Positions 1 to 7,887 of a DNA stretch of 51,665 nucleotides are shown here, one piece after another (the stretch's first letter is position 1; the number at the start of each line of letters is the position of its first letter). Under the pieces are notes generated by a model, which had not been told where the DNA came from, did not search any database, and saw only the letters and a list, made by a program, of their open reading frames with translations. Both the position numbers and the translations under genes were made by a program. The stretch comes from an uncultured Rhodospirillales bacterium (lineage in GTDB: Bacteria > Pseudomonadota > Alphaproteobacteria > Acetobacterales > Acetobacteraceae): assembly GCA_903865895.1 (NCBI GenBank), contig CAIPLM010000009.1:1-51665 (forward strand), written 5' to 3'.

Positions 1-369
1 AAGGGGCGTATCGACCTGCAGACCTTTGCCCGCATCACCGCCACCAACCCGGCCAAGCTATTCGGCCTCTACCCGCGCAAAGGCAGCATCGCCCCGGGCT
101 TCGACGCCGACCTCGTGCTGTGGGACCCCAACAAGCGCACCCGGCTCACCAATGACCACATGCAACACACCATCGACTATACGCCCTATGAGGGCCTGGA
201 CGTGACGGGCTGGCCGGTCGCCACGCTCCGCCGCGGCGAAGTGGTGATGCGGGACGGCAAGGTGCAGGCGCCCGAAGGGTCCGGCCAATTCCTCGCCCGC
301 GGCCCCTACGACATGATCCGCCCAACCGGCGTGCTGCCCGATGGATTCGACGGCGCGGAATGGGCGTGA
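1..369 (+). CDS. hydA: Dihydropyrimidinase / D-hydantoinase, C-terminal part (5' end outside window)
   Basis: This is the last 122 codons of a cyclic-amide hydrolase that opens dihydropyrimidine or hydantoin rings in reductive pyrimidine breakdown. The visible part is the end of the amidohydrolase barrel and the closing beta-sandwich. It carries the family-typical run NPAKLFGLYPRKG, then DADLVLWDP, and DYTPYEG followed by GWPVATLRRGEVV. The metal ligands lie upstream, outside the window. The stop overlaps the start of the next ABC ATPase gene by 10 bp, so the enzyme and the transporter ATPases are probably co-translated and the transporter may import the substrate. The family is clear from the C-terminus; the exact substrate is not. 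Confidence 0.9.
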   Translation, partial: KGRIDLQTFARITATNPAKLFGLYPRKGSIAPGFDADLVLWDPNKRTRLTNDHMQHTIDYTPYEGLDVTGWPVATLRRGEVVMRDGKVQAPEGSGQFLARGPYDMIRPTGVLPDGFDGAEWA

Positions 370-1127
370 GCCTGCTCTCCGTCCGCGGCCTTACCCGCAG
401 CTTCTATGGCGTGCAGGCCCTGCGCGGCGTCGATTTTGACGTCGCGCAGGGCACCATCACCGCGCTGATCGGGCCCAACGGCGCCGGCAAGACCACGGCC
501 TTCCAATGCATCACCGGCGTCGTCCCCCCCGATGGCGGACGGGTGATGTTCGACGGCAAGGACATCACGGGCTGGCGGCCCGATCGCGTTGCCCAGGCCG
601 GGCTCACCCGCACCTTCCAGATCGCCCGCGGCATCCCCCGCCTCTCCGTGCTCGATAATCTCCTGCTCTACGCCGCCAACCAGCCCGGCGAGGGGGTGAT
701 CTCCGCCCTGCTCGGGCTCGGCGGCGCGGCCGAGGAGGCGGCGCGGGTGCGCGCCATCGAGATCGCACGGCGGCTCAACCTGCTCCGCGTCGCCAACAAC
801 CCCGCCTCCGCCCTCTCCGGGGGGCAGAAGAAGCTGCTGGAGATTGGCCGCGCACTGATGGCCTCCCCCAAGCTCGTCCTGCTCGACGAACCGATCGCCG
901 GGGTGAACCCCACGCTGGCCGAGGAAATCGCCGAGCATCTGCGCACGCTGCGCGCCGAGGGCATCACCTTCCTGGTGATCGAGCATCATATGGACCTGCT
1001 GGCCCGGCTGTGTGACCCGGTGATCGTGATGGCCGAGGGTCGCACCCTCACCGAAGGCAGCTTCGCCGCCGTCGCCGCCGATCCGGTGGTTCAGGAGGCC
1101 TATATGGGGCGGCGCAAATGGGCCTGA
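360..1127 (+). CDS. Branched-chain-type ABC transporter ATPase (LivG-like)
   Basis: A 255-aa cytoplasmic ATPase of an importer of the hydrophobic amino acid/urea class. Walker A GPNGAGKT is at residues 38-45, the signature LSGGQ at 152-156 and Walker B LVLLDEP at 172-178. The late segment EHHMDLL, with its switch histidine, and the length match LivG rather than LivF. The ATG at 360 lies inside the end of the hydantoinase gene, and the stop overlaps the LivF-like gene by 10 bp. The permeases and binding protein must lie upstream, outside the window. Its place behind a dihydropyrimidinase suggests pyrimidine, hydantoin or ureide uptake, which is an inference. Confidence 0.92.
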   Translation: MGVSLLSVRGLTRSFYGVQALRGVDFDVAQGTITALIGPNGAGKTTAFQCITGVVPPDGGRVMFDGKDITGWRPDRVAQAGLTRTFQIARGIPRLSVLDNLLLYAANQPGEGVISALLGLGGAAEEAARVRAIEIARRLNLLRVANNPASALSGGQKKLLEIGRALMASPKLVLLDEPIAGVNPTLAEEIAEHLRTLRAEGITFLVIEHHMDLLARLCDPVIVMAEGRTLTEGSFAAVAADPVVQEAYMGRRKWA

Positions 1128-1840
1128 TGCCAGAGGGGCTGATGACAGCTGAAGGCGTCGTCTGCGGCTACGGCGCGGCGGATGAGATCCTCAAGGGCGC
1201 GGCGATCACCGTGCGTCCCGGCGAAATGGTGGCGATCATCGGGCCGAACGGCGCCGGCAAATCCACTTTGCTGAAAGCCATCGCCGGCCTGCTGCGCCTC
1301 AAATCCGGCTCCATCCAACTGGAAGGCCAGGAGATCGCGGCGCTCGACCCGCGCGCCCGCGCCCGCCTCGGCATCGCCTTCGTGCCGCAGGAGGCCAATA
1401 TCTTCCCGACCATGACGGTGCGGGAAAACCTGGAGATGGGCGGCTTCCTCGAGCCGCGCACAGTGGCCGCGCGCATCGAGGCGCTGTTCACCCGCTTCCC
1501 CATGCTCGCCGAAAAACGCCGCCAGGCCGCCCGCACCCTCTCCGGCGGCCAGCGGCAAATCCTCGCCATGGCGATGGCGCTGATGGTGCAGCCCAAGCTG
1601 CTACTGCTCGACGAGCCCTCCGCCGGCCTCTCGCCCGTCGCCGCCGAGGCGCTGTTCGACAGCATCGCCGCCATCCACGCCGAGGGCACCGCGATCGCCA
1701 TGGTGGAGCAGAACGCCCAGGAGGCGCTGGCGATCGCCGATACCGGCGTGGTGCTGGTCGATGGCCGCACCGCCCTGGTGGGCGTGGCGCGCGAAATGGC
1801 GGCAGACCCCGAAGTGCGGCGGATGTTCCTGGGGGGCTGA
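1118..1840 (+). CDS. Branched-chain-type ABC transporter ATPase (LivF-like)
   Basis: A 240-aa partner ATPase of the preceding gene. Walker A GPNGAGKS is at residues 42-49, LSGGQ at 141-145 and LLLLDEP at 161-167. The FVPQEANIFPTMTVRENL stretch is typical of LivF (FVPQ...FP.LTV.ENL). The start at 1118 overlaps the livG-like gene; an in-frame ATG at 1142 is the alternative and would remove the short non-conserved MGLMPEGL leader. It is the last gene of the hydantoinase-transport unit, and a 22-nt-armed inverted repeat follows about 30 bp downstream. Confidence 0.92.
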   Translation: MGLMPEGLMTAEGVVCGYGAADEILKGAAITVRPGEMVAIIGPNGAGKSTLLKAIAGLLRLKSGSIQLEGQEIAALDPRARARLGIAFVPQEANIFPTMTVRENLEMGGFLEPRTVAARIEALFTRFPMLAEKRRQAARTLSGGQRQILAMAMALMVQPKLLLLDEPSAGLSPVAAEALFDSIAAIHAEGTAIAMVEQNAQEALAIADTGVVLVDGRTALVGVAREMAADPEVRRMFLGG

Positions 1841-2029
1841 CCAATACATCGTCCGTACCATCGGAAAGATTCACCACGGAGACAGTAAGACAGGGAGGGT
1901 GGGAGGCGGAATCGGGCCGCAAGCGCCTCATTGCCTTACTGCCTCTGTGGTGAAACTAGCTTGGTGCCGCCCCTTCCCTTCCCGGCCCCGTAGTGCGAAT
2001 TTGGCGCTTCCGATGGGAAGGAACCTGCC
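1841..2029. other. Intergenic region with long imperfect inverted repeat
   Basis: This 189-bp gap separates the livF-like gene from the DapA-family gene. It is occupied mainly by the inverted repeat at 1871-1953. The stretch GGAAGG at 2019-2024 gives a Shine-Dalgarno match before the ATG at 2030. I see no small gene here. Confidence 0.6.
1871..1953. repeat. Imperfect inverted repeat, 22-nt arms
   Basis: The left arm at 1871-1892 (begins TCACCACGGAG) is matched by the right arm at 1932-1953 (ends CTCTGTGGTGA). There are three mismatches, at arm positions 8, 12 and 20, all of the A/G type, so G-U pairs keep the RNA stem intact. The loop is 39 nt. CACCAC-GAG-type arms resemble dispersed palindromic repeats of GC-rich proteobacteria. 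Lying just after livF it may act as a terminator or mRNA-end stabiliser. There is no T-run, so it is not a classical intrinsic terminator. Confidence 0.65.
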
Positions 2030-2917
2030 ATGACCGATTGCATCCGCGGCCTCTGGTCCGCCATGACCACGCCGCTTGACGCCGACGGCATGGTCGATCA
2101 CGCCGCCCTCGTCGCGCACGGCAAGTTCCTCCTCGCCAATGGCTGCGACGGGCTGGTCCCCTTCGGCACGACAGGCGAAGGCACCTCCTTCAGCGCCGTC
2201 GAGAAGCTCGCCGCCGTGGAGGCCCTGCTGCAAGAAGGCATCCCCGCCGCGCAGATCGCGCTCGGCACCGGCTGCCCCGCCATCACCGATACCATCACCC
2301 TAACACGCGACATGATGGGCCTCGGCCTGGTCCACGCCATGATCCTGCCGCCCTACTACTACCGGGACGTCACCCCCGAAGGCATCGAAGACGCCTTCGC
2401 CGCCACCATCGACGGTGTCGGCTCCGACCGGCTGCGCGTCACCGCCTATCACATCCCGCAGGTCTCGGGCGTCGAGACCCCCGCCATCGCGCTCGCCGGA
2501 CTGCGCCGCCGCTACGGGGCCATCATGGCCGGCGTGAAGGACAGCACCGGCGACTGGAACAGCTTCCTGCGCTTCCGCGAGATCGCGCCAGAGATCGGCA
2601 CCCTCGTCGGCGCCGAAGTGCTGATCGCCAAGGCGCTGGATGCCGGCGGCGTCGGCACCATTTGCGGCATGGTCAACCTGGTGCCCGCCCTCGTACGTGC
2701 CATGTTCAACGGCCACGCCGGCACCGAGGCAATGGCGGCGGCATGCGGCCAGATCGAGGCGCCGTTCATCTCCGTCATCAAATCCATCCTCGCCGCCCAA
2801 ACCGGCGACGCCGCCTGGCGCAGCGTGCGGGCGCCGTTCCGGCCGGTTGACGCCGCTGTCGGGGTGCGCAAGGCGCAGGCTTTGGCCGCTATCAGTCAGA
2901 AGCAGGCGGCGGAATAA
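2030..2917 (+). CDS. Dihydrodipicolinate synthase (DapA) family lyase/aldolase
   Basis: A 295-aa class I aldolase-type TIM barrel. The GTTGE motif is at residues 46-50, the catalytic tyrosine at Y140 (TAYHIP) and the Schiff-base lysine at K170 (GVKDSTGDW). These are the family hallmarks for cleaving or forming C-C bonds with pyruvate-like partners. It is unlikely to be the lysine-biosynthetic DapA: it sits between a pyrimidine/hydantoin unit and an MFS pump, and Y140 is followed by HIPQ rather than the NVPGRT usual in true DapA. A catabolic keto-acid aldolase or dehydratase is likelier; the substrate is unknown. Confidence 0.85.
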   Translation: MTDCIRGLWSAMTTPLDADGMVDHAALVAHGKFLLANGCDGLVPFGTTGEGTSFSAVEKLAAVEALLQEGIPAAQIALGTGCPAITDTITLTRDMMGLGLVHAMILPPYYYRDVTPEGIEDAFAATIDGVGSDRLRVTAYHIPQVSGVETPAIALAGLRRRYGAIMAGVKDSTGDWNSFLRFREIAPEIGTLVGAEVLIAKALDAGGVGTICGMVNLVPALVRAMFNGHAGTEAMAAACGQIEAPFISVIKSILAAQTGDAAWRSVRAPFRPVDAAVGVRKAQALAAISQKQAAE

Positions 2918-2974
2918 CGCAAAGCGCGACGGCCAGGCGGTTGGCGCGACGGCGGCGATGTGGGGAATGACGTG

Positions 2975-4168
2975 ATGAACAATCCTGTCGCGGCGGCCGT
3001 ACCTAGGCAGGCCGCAATCTCGGTTCTGGTGGCACTCAGTGCCACGCATCTGCTTAATGACATGATCCAGTCGCTGATTCCGGCGATCTACCCGATCATC
3101 AAGGCCGAGTATCAACTCGACTATGGACAGATCGGGCTGATCACGTTGGCCTTCCAGATCTCCGCCTCGCTGCTGCAACCCGCGGTCGGCTTTTATACCG
3201 ACAAGCACCCCATGCCCTACTCGATGATCGTCGGCATGGGCTGCACCCTGATCGGCCTGATCGGCCTGGCTTTTGCCAGCAGCTACGGTTTGCTGCTGAT
3301 CGCGGCGGCATGCGTCGGACTCGGTTCGTCGATTTTCCATCCGGAGGCGACGCGGATGGCGCGCAATGCGTCGGGCGGGCGCCAAGGCCTGGCGCAGGGC
3401 ATCTTCCAGGTCGGCGGCCAGACCGGGGGAGCGCTCGGGCCGTTGCTGGCCGCCTTCATCATTGTGCCATTGGGGCAGCGCAGCCTCGGCTGGTTTTCGA
3501 TTGCAGCGCTGCTGGCGATGATGCTGATGCTCTGGATCGCCGGCCGCTATGCCGCGATCGCGCCGCCGCGCAAGCAGCCGGCCAGCCCCAGTGCAATTCC
3601 GGCAAGCACCGCGCGTCCGACCGCAAAGGTGGTGATTCCCTTCATTATCCTGATCGTGTTGCTGTTCTCGAAGAACGCCTATTCCTCCAGTTTTACCTCG
3701 TTCTATACGTTCTTCCTGATCGGCAAATTTGATATTTCGGTGCAGTCATCGCAGCTGATGCTGTTCCTGTTCCTGGCCTCCTCGGCGGTGGGCGCTCTCG
3801 GCGGCGGTATCCTTGGCGACCGCATCGGCCGCACCCGCATCTTATGGTTCTCGATCCTCGGCGCGCTGCCCTTCACCCTGATCCTGCCTTTCGCCACTCT
3901 GTTCTGGACCGGTGTGCTGACGATCGTGATCAACCTGATCATGGCCAGCTCCTTTGCCGCTATCATGCTCTACGCCATGGAACTGCTGCCCGGGCGGGTC
4001 GGCTTGGTGGGCGGGTTTTTCTACGGCCTTACCTTCGGCCTGGGCGGTATCGCTGCCGCCGCGCTCGGCGGACTGGCCGACCAATATGGAATCGAGACCA
4101 TGTACCGTGTCTGCGCCTTCCTGCCCGCCATCGGCCTGCTCGCCTGGTTCCTGCCGCGATTGCGTTAG
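2975..4168 (+). CDS. fsr: MFS efflux pump, fosmidomycin-resistance (Fsr) type
   Basis: A 397-aa major-facilitator protein with about 12 membrane helices in the inner membrane. The N-terminal half is very close to what is known of E. coli Fsr: SATHLLNDMIQSLIPAIYP, LLQPAVG.YTDK.PMP, GLGSSIFHPEATRMARNASGG and GIFQVGGQ. I chose the ATG at 2975 because GGGGAA at 2962-2967 gives a good Shine-Dalgarno 7 nt upstream. An in-frame GTG at 2960 would add five residues without a ribosome site. The true substrate here is unknown; Fsr exports fosmidomycin. A hairpin at 4239-4260 ends the transcript. Confidence 0.88.
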   Translation: MNNPVAAAVPRQAAISVLVALSATHLLNDMIQSLIPAIYPIIKAEYQLDYGQIGLITLAFQISASLLQPAVGFYTDKHPMPYSMIVGMGCTLIGLIGLAFASSYGLLLIAAACVGLGSSIFHPEATRMARNASGGRQGLAQGIFQVGGQTGGALGPLLAAFIIVPLGQRSLGWFSIAALLAMMLMLWIAGRYAAIAPPRKQPASPSAIPASTARPTAKVVIPFIILIVLLFSKNAYSSSFTSFYTFFLIGKFDISVQSSQLMLFLFLASSAVGALGGGILGDRIGRTRILWFSILGALPFTLILPFATLFWTGVLTIVINLIMASSFAAIMLYAMELLPGRVGLVGGFFYGLTFGLGGIAAAALGGLADQYGIETMYRVCAFLPAIGLLAWFLPRLR

Positions 4169-4238
4169 GTTGCGGTCCAGTGGCCGGGGCGCACCGCCGC
4201 CATCGAGGCATCGTCAGCCAAACGGATAGAACGTTTTT

Positions 4239-4260
4239 GCTTCTTTTTTCAAAAAGAAGC
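4239..4260. terminator. Bidirectional terminator between convergent genes
   Basis: GCTTCTTTT-TTCA-AAAAGAAGC forms a 9-bp stem with a 4-nt loop. It lies between the fsr stop (4168, +) and the stop of the solute-binding-protein gene (4275, -). Read on the plus strand it is followed by a T-rich GCTTTCTTGCTTTCC tract; on the minus strand by GCAAAAACG. The A/T-rich stem is weak by E. coli standards, but position and symmetry fit a shared terminator. Confidence 0.65.
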
Positions 4261-4274
4261 GCTTTCTTGCTTTC

Positions 4275-5834
4275 CTAGGCCTTCTTCACGTTCCAGAACG
4301 CCGTGACCGGGGCCTTGACGATATCACTGACGGTATCGCGATGCGCCTGGGGCACGAAATACTGGCCGACCGGGATGAACGGCGGTTCCTCGAAGGCCAG
4401 CAGCTGCATCTGTTCGCAGATCTTCTTCTGGGCCGCGAGGTCCGGCGCGTCGAACCACTGCTCGGTGAGGTCTTCCATTTTCGGGTTGGGCTTGTGGCCG
4501 TGCAGCGGCAAATGGCTGCCGGGGTTGGTGATCCAGAGGCCGGCCCAACCGACCGCGAAGATGTTCCAGGCGCCCTTCTCGGTGTTTTCCTTGGCGTTCC
4601 AGCGGCTCAGCAGGGTGCCCCAATCCGTCGCGTCGAGCTTCACGTTGAGGCCGATGTCGCGCAGCATCTGGTTCAGCACCATGCCATAGGCATTGGCGGT
4701 GGGGAGTTCGGTGGGCACCATCTGGACGATCTGCTCGCCGTTATAGCCGCTCTCCTTCACCAGTTTGCGCGCGGCATCGAGGCTACGCGGGCCGTTGAGC
4801 GCCTCCATGCCGACGCCGCTGGCAAACGGCGAGGCGGGATGGAAGGGGCCGACGCCGGTGCGCATCAGCTCGGTCTGGTCGCCGATGACGGATTGGATGT
4901 AGTCGGACTGGATGACGGCGGGGAATAGCGCGCGGCGCAGCTTGGGGTTGTCGAAGGGCGGGATGGCGTTGTTGAAGTAGATCTCGGTCCAGGTGCCGAG
5001 CGGGTCCACCACCTCGACCTGCACGCCCGGGGATTTGCGGAGCTGGGGCAGCAGGTCAAACAGCGGGCGTTCGAGCCAATCCACCTCGCCCTTGATCAGC
5101 GCCTGCGCGGCGGTGGCGGTATCGGGGATGATGTGCCACTCCACACGGTCAAGATAGGCGACCTTGCCGCCTGACCACATCTCCGGCTTCTCGTTGCGCG
5201 GCACGTATTTGTCGAACTTGGCGAAGGCGGCGCGGCTCGAGCGGTCCCACTCATTGGCGAGGAAACGGTAGGGGCCGGAGCCGACCGCCTCGGTGATCTG
5301 GTTATAGGCGTCCTTCGTGCTAACGATGCGCTCGGGCAGGATGAAGCAGGAGGTGGCGCCGAGGCCGTAGGGGAGGTGGGCGAAGGGTTTCTTGAGGTGG
5401 ATTTCGAAGCTGCGGTCCCCCGTCACCTTCATCTCATTCAACTGCGAGGCCATGCGCTTGCCGAACAGGTCCCGGCCGGACCAGCGCTTGATCGAGGCCA
5501 CGGCATCCTTGGCCAGCACCGGCTCGCCGTCGTGGAACCACAGGTTTTCGCGCAGCTTGAAGGACCACACCAGGCGGTCGGCCGAGAGCGTGTAGCCCTC
5601 CAGCATCTGCGGCTGCGGGATCAGCTTGGCATCGAGGCCGAATAGCTGATCGGCATACATATAGGCCGCATCGAAGGCGATCAGCGCGCTGGACCACAGG
5701 GGATCGGGCGTCGAGAGATTGGCGTGCGGCACGAAGCGCAGCGTCTTGGCGGCGGATTGCGCGATCGCCGGGCGGGCGAGTGGTGCTGCGGCGGCGAGAG
5801 TGAGGGCGGAACGGCGCGGGAGCTTCATCGACAT
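4275..5834 (-). CDS. ABC transporter substrate-binding protein, family 5 (peptide/nickel type)
   Basis: A 519-aa periplasmic binding protein of the DppA/OppA fold. The N-terminus MSMKLPRRSALTLAAA has twin arginines and a hydrophobic stretch, with probable cleavage after ARPAIA (Tat or Sec). Family marks include LVWSFKLRENLWFHDGEPV, AKDAVASIKRW, GSGPYRF and PLHGHKPNP near the end. No permease or ATPase lies next to it, so it is an orphan receptor serving a transporter elsewhere. The family is wide (peptides, glutathione, opines, metals), so no substrate can be named. Confidence 0.88.
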   Translation of the reverse strand: MSMKLPRRSALTLAAAAPLARPAIAQSAAKTLRFVPHANLSTPDPLWSSALIAFDAAYMYADQLFGLDAKLIPQPQMLEGYTLSADRLVWSFKLRENLWFHDGEPVLAKDAVASIKRWSGRDLFGKRMASQLNEMKVTGDRSFEIHLKKPFAHLPYGLGATSCFILPERIVSTKDAYNQITEAVGSGPYRFLANEWDRSSRAAFAKFDKYVPRNEKPEMWSGGKVAYLDRVEWHIIPDTATAAQALIKGEVDWLERPLFDLLPQLRKSPGVQVEVVDPLGTWTEIYFNNAIPPFDNPKLRRALFPAVIQSDYIQSVIGDQTELMRTGVGPFHPASPFASGVGMEALNGPRSLDAARKLVKESGYNGEQIVQMVPTELPTANAYGMVLNQMLRDIGLNVKLDATDWGTLLSRWNAKENTEKGAWNIFAVGWAGLWITNPGSHLPLHGHKPNPKMEDLTEQWFDAPDLAAQKKICEQMQLLAFEEPPFIPVGQYFVPQAHRDTVSDIVKAPVTAFWNVKKA

Positions 5835-5894
5835 GGGGCCAGACCTCCGGACGGGTCCGGGAGCCTAGTCACCCCATGGCGATGGGCGCAAGTA

Positions 5895-6236
5895 TCAGGG
5901 CTTCTGATACGTCGCGAAGAACTTCCGCACCGGCGTCAGCGTCTCCCAGGTGCCCTTGAAGCCCTTGGGGATCATGAAGGTGTCGCCGGCGCTGTAGGTG
6001 GCCACCGTGCCATCGGCGGCGGTGAGGCGGACGGAGCCTTCGAGCAGGGTGCAGAGCTCGTCCTTGACGTAGTTGATCTCGGCCTTCCCCGGCTCGGAGG
6101 ACCAGAAGCCGCTGCGGAAGGCGCCGTCAGGATCGGTATACCAGAGCTTGGTGGTCATCCGCTTGCCGGGCTCGCCGGTGGTGGCGGGGTCATAGGCGAT
6201 GGTGTGGATGGTGTTCAGGTTGGCATCATCGGGCAT
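5895..6236 (-). CDS. Small cupin-domain protein (DUF861-like)
   Basis: A 113-aa single-domain cupin. The C-terminal run GDTFMIPKGFKGTWETLTPVRKFF is typical of the EutQ/ureidoglycine-type cupin_3 family (pattern GD.f.iP.Gf.G.we). The start at 6236 is fixed by a perfect AGGAGG 9 nt upstream; the longer open frame to 6344 has no coding character and contains the sodB terminator. The usual metal-binding histidines of enzymatic cupins are not evident, so a sensing or binding role is possible. It lies downstream of sodB but is separated from it by a strong terminator. Confidence 0.75.
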   Translation of the reverse strand: MPDDANLNTIHTIAYDPATTGEPGKRMTTKLWYTDPDGAFRSGFWSSEPGKAEINYVKDELCTLLEGSVRLTAADGTVATYSAGDTFMIPKGFKGTWETLTPVRKFFATYQKP

Positions 6237-6284
6237 GGCTGGTGTCCTCCTGGGGAGAGTATGGCGCAGGGCGCGGCGCGGTGG

Positions 6285-6319
6285 AACGAAAAAGGGCCTG
6301 CCGGGTGAGCGGCAGGCCC
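6285..6319 (-). terminator. Rho-independent terminator of sodB
   Basis: On the minus strand GGGCCTGCCG - CTCACC loop - CGGCAGGCCC forms a perfect 10-bp GC-rich stem (6294-6319). It is followed directly by TTTTTCGTTC (down to about 6284). This is a textbook intrinsic terminator for transcripts coming from sodB, and it separates that gene from the cupin gene. Confidence 0.88.
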
Positions 6320-6354
6320 CTTCAGCGGTACGAAGTGGCACCACCCTCCCCCAA

Positions 6355-6378
6355 CCCCTCCCGCAAACGCGGGAGGGG
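6355..6378. repeat. Palindromic hairpin CCCCTCCCGC / GCGGGAGGGG
   Basis: A perfect 10-bp stem with loop AAAC sits just after the sodB stop and before its terminator. A related stem with the same CCCCTCC/GGAGGGG core lies at 26546-26577 in the dpp operon. It is therefore probably a dispersed palindromic element that can act as an RNA 3'-end stabiliser. Confidence 0.7.
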
Positions 6379-6393
6379 GGAAGAGCGGCGGTA

Positions 6394-6993
6394 TCAGAGT
6401 TGGGCGGCGGCGTATTCGTAGTTCGCCAGCTTGTTCAGCCAGTTGTCCACGTAGTTCGGGCGGACGTTGCGGAAGTCGAGGTAGTAGGCGTGCTCCCACA
6501 CGTCGCAGCCGAGCAGCACCTTGCCCTCGCCGGTGGCGAGCGGGTTGGAGCCGTTCGGGGTCTTGGTGGTCTTCAGCTTGCCATCGGTGCCGAGGATCAG
6601 CCAGGCCCAGCCGGAGCCGAACTGGGTGGTCGCCGCGGTCTTGAAGGAGTCCTTGAAGGCCTGCACCGAGCCGAAATCCTCGACGATCTTGGCTTCCAGA
6701 TTGCCCGGAATGCCGCCGCCGGTCGGGGACATGTTCTCCCAGAACACGATGTGGTTCCAATGCTGGCCGGCATTGTTGAACACGCCGGCGAGGGCGGCGT
6801 CACCATGGGAGAGCTTCACGATCTCTTCGAGCGACTTGCCCTGCAGCGCCGCATTGTTGGCGACGAAGCCGTTCAGCGCGGTGACATAGGCGTTGTGGTG
6901 CTTGCCGTGATGCAGTTCCAGCGTCTCCTGGCACATGCCGTTGGCGGCGAGCGCCGAGGTCGAGTAGGGGAGCGAGGGCAGTTCGAAGGCCAT
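6394..6993 (-). CDS. sodB: Superoxide dismutase, Fe type
   Basis: A 199-aa cytosolic enzyme dismuting superoxide to oxygen and hydrogen peroxide. The four metal ligands are in place: H28 (ELHHGKHHNAYV), H81 (GQHWNH), D164 and H168 (DVWEHAYY). Q77 in the FNNAGQHW segment and the GSGWAWL motif point to the iron form. The ATG at 6993 begins the conserved MAFELPSLPY; the longer frame to 7053 runs into the promoter. It has its own promoter (7032-7060) and terminator (6285-6319), so it is a single-gene transcript divergent from the NDUFAF6-like gene. Confidence 0.96.
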   Translation of the reverse strand: MAFELPSLPYSTSALAANGMCQETLELHHGKHHNAYVTALNGFVANNAALQGKSLEEIVKLSHGDAALAGVFNNAGQHWNHIVFWENMSPTGGGIPGNLEAKIVEDFGSVQAFKDSFKTAATTQFGSGWAWLILGTDGKLKTTKTPNGSNPLATGEGKVLLGCDVWEHAYYLDFRNVRPNYVDNWLNKLANYEYAAAQL

Positions 6994-7031
6994 GAGCGCA
7001 TTCTCCGGTTGTGGTTCTAGAGCCGTGGTTA

Positions 7032-7060
7032 CAGCTATGGCCACGACCGCCATGCGTCAA
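7032..7060 (-). promoter_or_regulatory. Candidate sodB promoter
   Basis: On the minus strand TTGACG (7060-7055) is followed after 17 bp by TAGCTG (7037-7032). The -35 is strong and the -10 weak. It lies 38 bp upstream of the sodB ATG. Confidence 0.4.
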
Positions 7061-7113
7061 GCGTGCGGGCGTGAAACTTGCGCCGGAGCCGGTTTCGCGG
7101 CAGGTCGGGCGGC

Positions 7114-7887
7114 ATGACCGACGCCCTTTCCGCCAATGGCGCCATTGTGCGCCAACATGACCCGGACCGCTTCCTCTGCGCGCTCTTCGCTCCCCCGGAG
7201 CGGCGGGAGGCGCTGTTCACGCTCTATGCGTTCAACCACGAGCTGGCCCGCGCCCGCGAGGTGACCTCCGAGCCGACTCTCGCGCTGATCCGCCTGCAAT
7301 GGTGGCGCGAGGTGGTGGAGGGCGCGGCGCGGCGGCACGAGGTGGCGACCCCGCTTTCCGCGCTGCTCGCCGAGGGCGCGCTGGACCGGGCGGACCTGCT
7401 GGCGATGATCGAGGGCCGCGAGATGGAGGCCGATCCGGCGATTCCCACCATGGCGGATTTCATGGCCTATGCCCGCCAGAGCGGCGGCCACCTCGCCGCC
7501 GCCGCCGGGGCGCTGCTCGGCGCGGATGGCGCGGGGCGGGAGCGGCTGCTGGCGCTCGGCACCGGCTATGCCATGGCGGGCGTGCTGCGCCGCGCGCCCG
7601 CTTTGGCCCGCGAAGGCCGCTGCCTGCTGCCGGAGGACATGCTGGCGGCCCAGGGGCTCTGCGTGCATGACGCCATCGCGCGGCCGGATGCGGCGGATCT
7701 CGGCGGGCTGATCGGCACCGCGCGGGCCATGCTGGCGGATCGCCACGCCTGGCCGCGCCCGGTGATCGCGGCGGCGCTGCCGGCCGTGCTGGCACGGCGC
7801 GACCTCGCCCATGGACTGGCACCAAGGCCGCGCGGAATCGGCGACCGGCTGGCGGTGCTAGGCGCCTATGTGCGCGGGCGCGCCTGA
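7114..7887 (+). CDS. NDUFAF6-like squalene/phytoene-synthase-fold protein
   Basis: A 257-aa all-helical protein of the squalene/phytoene synthase superfamily. The aspartate-rich substrate/Mg motif of true synthases (D..xD after LYAFCR) is replaced by FNHELARAREVTSEPTLAL at residues 40-58. That stretch is strikingly like the human complex I assembly factor NDUFAF6 (FNVELAQ...VSEKT). I therefore read it as a bacterial NDUFAF6 orthologue, probably non-catalytic and acting in respiratory complex assembly; this is an inference from motif likeness. The ATG at 7114 (after a weak AGGTCGGG) is preferred to the TTG at 7078. Its 3' end overlaps the convergent membrane-protein gene by 22 bp. Confidence 0.75.
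   Translation: MTDALSANGAIVRQHDPDRFLCALFAPPERREALFTLYAFNHELARAREVTSEPTLALIRLQWWREVVEGAARRHEVATPLSALLAEGALDRADLLAMIEGREMEADPAIPTMADFMAYARQSGGHLAAAAGALLGADGAGRERLLALGTGYAMAGVLRRAPALAREGRCLLPEDMLAAQGLCVHDAIARPDAADLGGLIGTARAMLADRHAWPRPVIAAALPAVLARRDLAHGLAPRPRGIGDRLAVLGAYVRGRA

Noticed and set aside
2030-2917. Calling the lyase gene dapA
   Set aside because: Catabolic context and loss of the NVPGRT motif after the catalytic tyrosine argue against the lysine-pathway enzyme.
6420-6439. GTTC...GTTC pair inside sodB as a LexA box
   Set aside because: The spacer is 8 bp and the site is inside coding sequence.
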